Shown piece by piece: positions 59,101-64,000 of a DNA stretch of 64,000 nucleotides (position 1 is its first letter; each line of letters begins with the position of its first letter). The position numbers and the translations under genes are program-made. The notes below the pieces were generated by a model that did no database searches, was not told where the DNA came from, and saw only the letters and a program-made list of their open reading frames with translations. The stretch comes from Euglena gracilis (Eukaryota; Euglenida; Euglenophyceae; Euglenales): the NCBI GenBank assembly GCA_039621445.1, contig CP154955.1:21503823-21567822 (forward strand). Reading direction: 5' to 3'.

Positions 59101-59784
59101 AATTTTCAGGGGGGGGGCTTAAATTTCCAGAAAGGGGGGGGGGTAGTGCAAAAAAATGGTGGTCGGCCCGACCTCATGGCCATACCTTGTCAACCTCTTC
59201 TGCAACTCAATGCTGTACCTTAATATCCCCCTTTTCTGAAATTTGAGCCCTCCTTCTTCTCAAAATTTGATTCTACAAATTTAGCTCAAAATACATGCAA
59301 CACATGGAATGTCCTTGAAGGGATTTTGTCATTGGCCACGGAACTCAACTGATTTGGCCGTTTTTTCGCCTTTTTTTTTTAAATATGGGATGTTTTTTGA
59401 CAGTCCCTGCCTTTCTGTGGGCCACGGGTAAACATCCCCCCCCTCCACAACAAAATCCTGTTGTGTGTGCAAGGCAAAGATGGCGACAGGTGAACACTAA
59501 ATACCCCCCCCCCCGATCATGTCCAGGGTTTTTTTTTAAGACCACCCACCCACCCGGCCCCGAGCGGATTTCCGGTGGTGGTCGCTGTGGTGGTCGGCCC
59601 AACCTGGTACCAGAACCGTTGCGGCCAACTTTCCGCACGGAGCTGCACCCCTGCCGCAAGTGGAGCGGCAGCACCTCAGGGCCTTCAAGAGAAGCATGTT
59701 TTTGAAACAATTGCGAAATCTCCGAAAAGTTTTTGTTTTTGTTGTTCATCGGACATGTGTTAATGCTTTTTTTGTGTGTGTCAG
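56139..59784. other. presumed 3.6-kb intron full of repeats
   Basis: Holds a partial family C element starting CAGGGGTTTTTTAGTCG at about 56714, GGTCGGGCCGACC palindromes near 56960-57050, a CTGGGGGGTCC-type array at 57200-57330, the 507-bp-spaced duplication at 57578-58502, and C/G runs. A second CAGGGTTTTTTTTTAAGACC end lies at 59524. Confidence 0.5.
57578..58502. repeat. tandem duplication (offset 507 bp) with long hairpins
   Basis: Copies of about 420 bp at 57578-57995 and 58085-58502 are nearly identical. Each contains a 151-base hairpin (57737-57887, 58244-58394) whose arms run CTGCAGGGGACCAGC, then AAAGAGGCGCCCAACTAGGG and GTTAA in inverted order, around a GGCGCCTTCGGCGCC core. The spacer is rich in GGCCTTCGGCC palindromes. 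Confidence 0.95.
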
Positions 59785-59970
59785 AGCTGGAACAAACATT
59801 TTGTTGAAATATAAAAAAGCAACAATGGGACTTGCAGTTGACCTACAGCAGACTGCATCGTTTGTCATACTTTCTGGTGTTTCTTGTGGAGGTCATGCCG
59901 ATGAGATTAAGATTCATGTGGAAGATCCAAATGGGGAAGAAGTTGAGATTGGGAAGCTGAATGATAAAAG
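59785..59970 (+). CDS. filamin-like Ig repeat, exon
   Basis: After ttttttgtgtgtgtcag, one base in, two out (AAAAG|gtgtcc). It encodes AGTNILLKYKKATMGLAVDL, then QQTASFVILSGVSCGGHADE and IKIHVEDPNGEEVEIGKLND. F-x-I/V, then G(G)xxDEIKIHVEDPNGEEV, matches the first half of a filamin repeat (F.V....G...L.V.V..P.G). The closing GxYxV exon was not found downstream. Confidence 0.7.
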
Positions 59971-60334
59971 GTGTCCCCGCACACCCGGCCCACTTATTGT
60001 CGGGTCCCGTGATGTCGAACCGACCTTTCAGCATCCTGGCCTACCCAGGAATGCACCCCCCCCCCCCCCCACACAGGTGGGGGCGGTGCTACTCAACAAC
60101 CGCAGAAAATTGGCTTTGGTTCCTCTGCCTCATCCGGTCTCCCTTTCTCTTGTTTGTGAGGCATCCTCTGTCTCAATTCTATTCACGGATCTCTTCACCC
60201 AACTTGGGAGCAAAAACCCTGACCCTGCTCCTTCAAAGGACCCCATTTTTGGGTTCCCAATGCCAAGGATTTGTGGATTATCTTGGGTGTATTAAGAACG
60301 TGTTCAGCCCACCAAATGCCTGCCCTGAAATTCG
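59971..60334. other. after the filamin-like exon, nothing certain
   Basis: The open frame continues but is low in coding character and crosses a C-run at 60056-60070. No exon is called. Confidence 0.3.
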
Positions 60335-60341
60335 TGGTCAT

Positions 60342-60469
60342 GAACACGTTTTCCATGAGAACATTTGTGGTAATGACACATTTTCCATTACGGCATCTGT
60401 GGCAATGACACGTTTTCCATTACGGCATCGTGGCATTGACACGTTTTCCATTACGGCATCTGTGGCAAT
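60342..60469. repeat. 32-bp minisatellite, array 1
   Basis: Four units like GACACGTTTTCCATTACGGC followed by ATCTGTGGCAAT. On the - strand it encodes ATDAVMENVSLP-type peptides, so it could be at the 3' end of the - strand gene next to it. Confidence 0.9.
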
Positions 60470-60534
60470 CAAGTGTATGATGGAAAAAGCGCTAGCATAA
60501 AATTCGGCAACAGGTTGAGAGGCCGGAGTTGTCC

Positions 60535-61183
60535 TCAACGAGTGACGTGAGAGCCATACTTTGGTGGCTTCTGCAAATCTTGGCAATGAAAATGATATGC
60601 CAAACTACAGGCGTCACACACAACTTTGTTCGGATTTTTGGGAATGGCAACACCACAAAAACCACATTTGTCCTGTTTTATAGGCAGTTGGGCCACAGCA
60701 CGAGGCACAGGGGGTTGGTCAGGAGGGGAAGGCGCTACGGAGCTGCTTGGTGGTTTTGCGGAATGCCCGAGCGACGGCATTCACGTATGTATGAAAAGAG
60801 GTTGCCAAACAATTCCCTGAAACGAACATAGTTCCCGACTGCTGCTCACGTTGAGCCACACATTGTTCAATGACGCTCGCCTCATCGAACAACAGGCTGG
60901 GTTCCAGCTCCCATCCCGTCCAGGCAACAAAGAAATCATCCAGCTCAGGGTAAGATGCTTGCCGATGTTGACACAACTTGGCGAACTCCAAACAGTTGGC
61001 AACAACAGCAAGCTATGCACCTTTGGAGCCAGACTTTTTCTTCGTGTTGCCCTGTGCCAGCAAGGTGCCATGAAGGGGATCAACCTTCGGCTTCTTGGCA
61101 TCTTGCTGGTATACCAGGAACAGTTCCGTCCTAGGGGGAGGTGGCAAAAGACCATTCACAACGTTTGCTGTGCGTTTAGCCAT
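60535..61183 (-). CDS. PHD-type zinc-finger protein, fragmentary
   Basis: On the - strand an ATG at 61183 opens MAKRTANVVNGLLPPPPRTE and 56 codons with a basic end (NTKKKSGSK). A second segment (60719-60991) has SYPELDDFFVAWTGWELEPS and TSFHTYVNAVARAFRKTT. A third (60535-60780) carries CGFC, then CDACSLAYHFHC: C-x2-C-x12-C-x2-C-x4-H-x2-C, the first six ligands of a PHD finger. The last C-x2-C pair is not present before a stop. The segments are in different frames, linked either by short introns I could not fix or by frameshifts. PHD fingers read histone tails. The gene may be decaying or part of a mobile element. Confidence 0.45.
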
Positions 61184-61216
61184 AGTGGGAGGGCTGCGAA
61201 AAAAAGGGGGGGTAAC

Positions 61217-61621
61217 CAGGGTTCGATATAAGGAGGGCGTACATGGTTTAGGTGGGGGGGGGTGTCCCCCCACCCCCCCCCCCCTCCTGGCCCGCAGGGG
61301 GGGGTCCGGACCACCCCCCCCCACCTGCAAGGGGGGTCCGGACCGACCCTCGGGGGCAAAAATTGACCCCCCCCCAAAAAGGGTCAATTTTTTCCTCCGG
61401 CGCTTTGCGGCGAAAATTTTTTGCATTTTTGGCACATTTTTGCCCAAAAAGTGCCCAAAATGGCACTTTTGGTCGTTTTGGGGGGTCAAAAATTTTCGGC
61501 CACCCTGACCGCGCACCTGTTTAGGTGGGGGGGTGTTCCCCCCCACCCCCCCCCCCCCGGGCCCCCAGGGGGGGGGGGTCCGGACCACCCCCCCCCCCAC
61601 CTGTCCTTATATCGAACCCTG
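61217..61621. mobile_element. family A TIR element, 405 bp, perfect 8-bp TSD
   Basis: The left end CAGGGTTCGATATAAGGA and right end TCCTTATATCGAACCCTG are a perfect inverted repeat. Flanked by GGGGTAAC at 61209-61216 and 61622-61629. The inside has C/G runs around 'aaagtgcccaaaatggca'. This is the best-preserved copy and defines the family. It lies just upstream of the - strand ATG at 61183. Confidence 0.95.
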
Positions 61622-61627
61622 GGGGTA

Positions 61628-61682
61628 ACACGTTTTCTATTACGGCAACTGTGGCATTGACACGTTTTCCATTACGGCTGAA
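61628..61682. repeat. 32-bp minisatellite, array 2
   Basis: Two units of the 60342-60469 repeat (acacgttttctattacggca, then gacacgttttccattacggc), directly beside the family A element. Confidence 0.85.
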
Positions 61683-62067
61683 ACTCAGCAGTGACTGGGG
61701 GGCTGCACGCTCCCGGGCCTGGCCGGGTCGGCGGCCGGGCCGAAGGCCGGCTCCTGCAGCAGGGAGAGGTCGGCCGCCCCCGGCCGGTGGAGGTCCACCC
61801 CCCGCAGCGTGGTGAAGGCCCCCACGCTGCGGAAGCCATCTGTCAGGCACGTTTTCTATTTGGGCACCTTTTTTTCGGTCCGAATTTCACATTGTTGCGT
61901 GGCCCCTGGCGTGAATCATGACCACAAATTTCAGGGCAGGCATTTGGCGGGCTCTGAACACGATTTTAAACAAATTGTGGCTGACCCAGATTTCAGCCTG
62001 AAAACGTGTTCAGGGGGCCCTTTCGGGGGCCCCCCTGCTGAACACATTTTCAGGCTGAAATCTGGGC
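61683..62067. other. no gene recognised
   Basis: A GC-rich patch (61720-61840) has a palindromic GGCCGGG...CCGGCC feel. At 61990-62075 'gacccagatttcagcctgaa' and its inverse flank GGGGGCCC, forming a hairpin. Confidence 0.4.
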
Positions 62068-62823
62068 TCAGCCACAATTTGTGTGTAGAAACCTTTGGGA
62101 CAACTTCAGGAATGAAAAGCCCCTGATGTTGAGGAGACCCCGGTGGGGGGCGGGGTCTTTGGTGCCAAGTTGCTGAAAACTTGTTTCGACGGAAACCATG
62201 CGGATGTCAACCAGTTGAGTTTGGGATTGGGTCATGGGCCGGAAAGATGTCTGTCTTTTCTGGGCTTCCTTTTTTGGAAGTGGCTTGATCGAGCACCTTT
62301 GGCCCAGGGTCGGAAACGGCCGCCGGTCGTCGTTCCCGTTCCCTTTTTGGGAGCAAACCGTTGACAGGCATTGCTGCCTTGCACACATAAAAGCTGTCAG
62401 GGAATTTCTCAAAGACCCGTCAGCAAACGCACATTTAATTTGGCTAGCTTTGACATTCTTTTGGCCAGTTTGAGAAATAAAAGTTTTGGCCATTTTTCTC
62501 AAAAAGTTTGTCTTTCGTAAACGAGGATGACACTGATCGTTCGGCTGTGAAATTGTGACGAGATCTGCAACTGTCATTGCTGTGTATCGGCATTTGGGAC
62601 AAACTTTGAGGCAATAAAATGTGGTTCTTCTGTCAAAACTGGCCAGAATTGTTGCTATTCGGTCAAAAATTCTGTCGTAATAGACCAAAATGGGGGGAAT
62701 AAAGCACGCCCGCGTAATGGATTTCGCTTTGTTTTTTTTGACCAGGCTTTGCGTAGTGCTGAGGACGGAATTGGCGTTCCCCAACCCTTGTTTAAAGCGG
62801 CTTTTTAGAGACGCCGGGTTCAC
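62068..62823 (-). CDS. unrecognised 251-codon ORF
   Basis: One of the longest non-repetitive open frames in the window, of balanced composition and Lys/Arg/Gln-rich. It includes CPKCRYTAMTVADLVTIS and CARQQCLSTVC, possibly a zinc-binding pair. No signal peptide or membrane segment. The 3' part (62068-62160) runs into sequence resembling a hairpin, so the true end may be earlier. It may be an intronless gene or a piece of a mobile element. Confidence 0.4.
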   Translation of the reverse strand: MNPASLKSRFKQGLGNANSVLSTTQSLVKKNKAKSITRACFIPPILVYYDRIFDRIATILASFDRRTTFYCLKVCPKCRYTAMTVADLVTISQPNDQCHPRLRKTNFLRKMAKTFISQTGQKNVKASQIKCAFADGSLRNSLTAFMCARQQCLSTVCSQKGNGNDDRRPFPTLGQRCSIKPLPKKEAQKRQTSFRPMTQSQTQLVDIRMVSVETSFQQLGTKDPAPHRGLLNIRGFSFLKLSQRFLHTNCG

Positions 62824-63284
62824 AACAGAACCGGCGTTCCCAACCTTCGGTCAAAGGACACTCCCAGGACCAATCTCCGCCCACCAATCTAAAATGGTAC
62901 GCTATTATGGATTTCGCCAAATTTTGACGATCGCGAGCGTACCTCTGGTTGTGTCAATCGTTCACGTACAAAATCACCTCAATTAAAAGCTCTTCTCATC
63001 AGACGACTAGTGATCACCACCAAAATACTCTTGTTTCCTGTCCCTGGGAAATCCTAATTTCACAATTTTCTGGACCCCCTGGACCCCGCAGGTCGTCGAT
63101 TTGAAGAGAAAAATCGGTTCGGCATGGTTCATTAGGCTTTCTAAACCAAAAAGCACCGAAAATCACCACAAATTTCGACTCTGATTCTGGCCGATCCCAC
63201 GATCATGAGCGCATTTCTGGCTGCGTGCTTAGGGAAACAAATTGCCCCTCGATCGAAAGCTCTTTTCTGATACAAAAACTGTGC

Positions 63285-63326
63285 CCAGAACGCCGGTTCG
63301 GGCGGCAGCCCGAACCGGCGTTCTGG
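63285..63326. repeat. perfect 19-bp hairpin, GAACCGGCGTTCTGG motif
   Basis: Arms CCAGAACGCCGGTTCGGGC and GCCCGAACCGGCGTTCTGG with a GGCA loop. Related single motifs lie at 62832-62848, 63341-63357 and 63402-63416 (GAACCGGC(G/A)TTC). Confidence 0.9.
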
Positions 63327-63429
63327 AACACGGCTTCACGCCCGAACCGGCGTTCTGGACACAGTTGTTGAAACCGTGGATTAGGGGCTCTGGCTTCACG
63401 CCCGAACCGGCATTCAAGGAATAAAGGCA

Positions 63430-63940
63430 ATCGAAAGGTTTTTTTTTCAGAATTACGATTTGGAAATTTTTTTTGGTTGGACCACCCCTAGGTTTTTTCA
63501 GGATCACGGTTGGGAAATTTTGGCTGGACCCCCCCCAGATTTTTTCAGATTTGCAATGCCGAATTTTCGGTTGGACCCTGCTGGTTTTTTTTTCCAGAAT
63601 TATGGTTGGGATTTGATCCCCCTTTTTTTCAGAATTCCAGTTCAGAAATTTTGGCTGGGTTTCTTCACAAACACGGTTGAAAAAAAAAACCCCCCCTAGG
63701 GTTTTTCAGAAGTACGGTTGGGAAATTTTGGCTGGACCCCCCCCCCGGGAATTTTTCAAAATTGTTGGGAAATGTTAATTACAGTTGGGAAATTTTGGCC
63801 CCCTGGGTGTTTTCAAAATTGGTTGGACCCTCCCCTGGGTTTTTCAGAATTATGGTTGGGAAATTTTAGCTGGACCCCTTGGGTTTTTTCAGAATTACGA
63901 TTTTTGGACCCTTTTCACAAATTCCAAAATCCACTGTTCA
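63430..63940. repeat. degenerate tandem repeat
   Basis: About eight units of 50-65 bases, each with 'ttttttcagaattacggttg', 'ggaaattttggctgg' and 'accccc'. The units are too diverged for an exact period. Confidence 0.8.
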
Positions 63941-64000
63941 CCTGCCATGTTGCCCCTTGATCGATAACCCTTCTCAAGGGTTTTAGATGGCCTTAGATTT

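Overview
The window looks like nuclear DNA of a microbial eukaryote (protist or alga). Coding stretches are short, GC-rich at third positions and open, and are bounded by GT...AG sites with pyrimidine-rich 3' ends. Between them lies AT-rich DNA full of C/G homopolymers and repeats. Eukaryotic protein families appear: filamin-type Ig repeats, an ELO fatty-acid elongase and a PHD-type zinc finger. I saw no rRNA, tRNA, operon or bacterial feature. I cannot name the lineage.

From 3.3 to about 28 kb on the + strand, some 30 exons encode a Pro/Thr/Ser repeat (PTxTxTxT). Most neighbouring exons agree in splice phase, so I read them as one very large mucin-like ectodomain. It ends in a single transmembrane helix with a basic stop-transfer (27.45-27.72 kb). 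Further phase-compatible exons to about 34-38 kb give a cytoplasmic tail with an acidic cluster and a polybasic cluster.

From 39.8 to 47.6 kb there are scattered + strand exons, the last two clearly from an ELO elongase; its histidine-box exons were not found. At 52.8-53.9 kb on the - strand lies a broken retrotransposon C-terminus. Filamin-like exons occupy 54.6-60.0 kb (+). A PHD-finger gene (60.5-61.2 kb) and an unrecognised 251-codon ORF (62.1-62.8 kb) lie on the - strand. The last kilobase is degenerate tandem repeat.

The most striking content is a set of non-autonomous DNA elements with terminal inverted repeats (TIRs) and 8-bp target-site duplications (TSDs). I find eight copies with perfect TSDs and two with 7/8 matches. 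Most begin CAGG and end CCTG. One family (TIR CAGG-TTCGATATAAGG) supplies both splice sites of an intron at 6052-6353, and another copy splits a GC-rich reading frame at 36.5-37.4 kb. That is the behaviour expected of introner elements, transposons that create introns. Exon ends given here are my readings of splice sites and should be treated as provisional.
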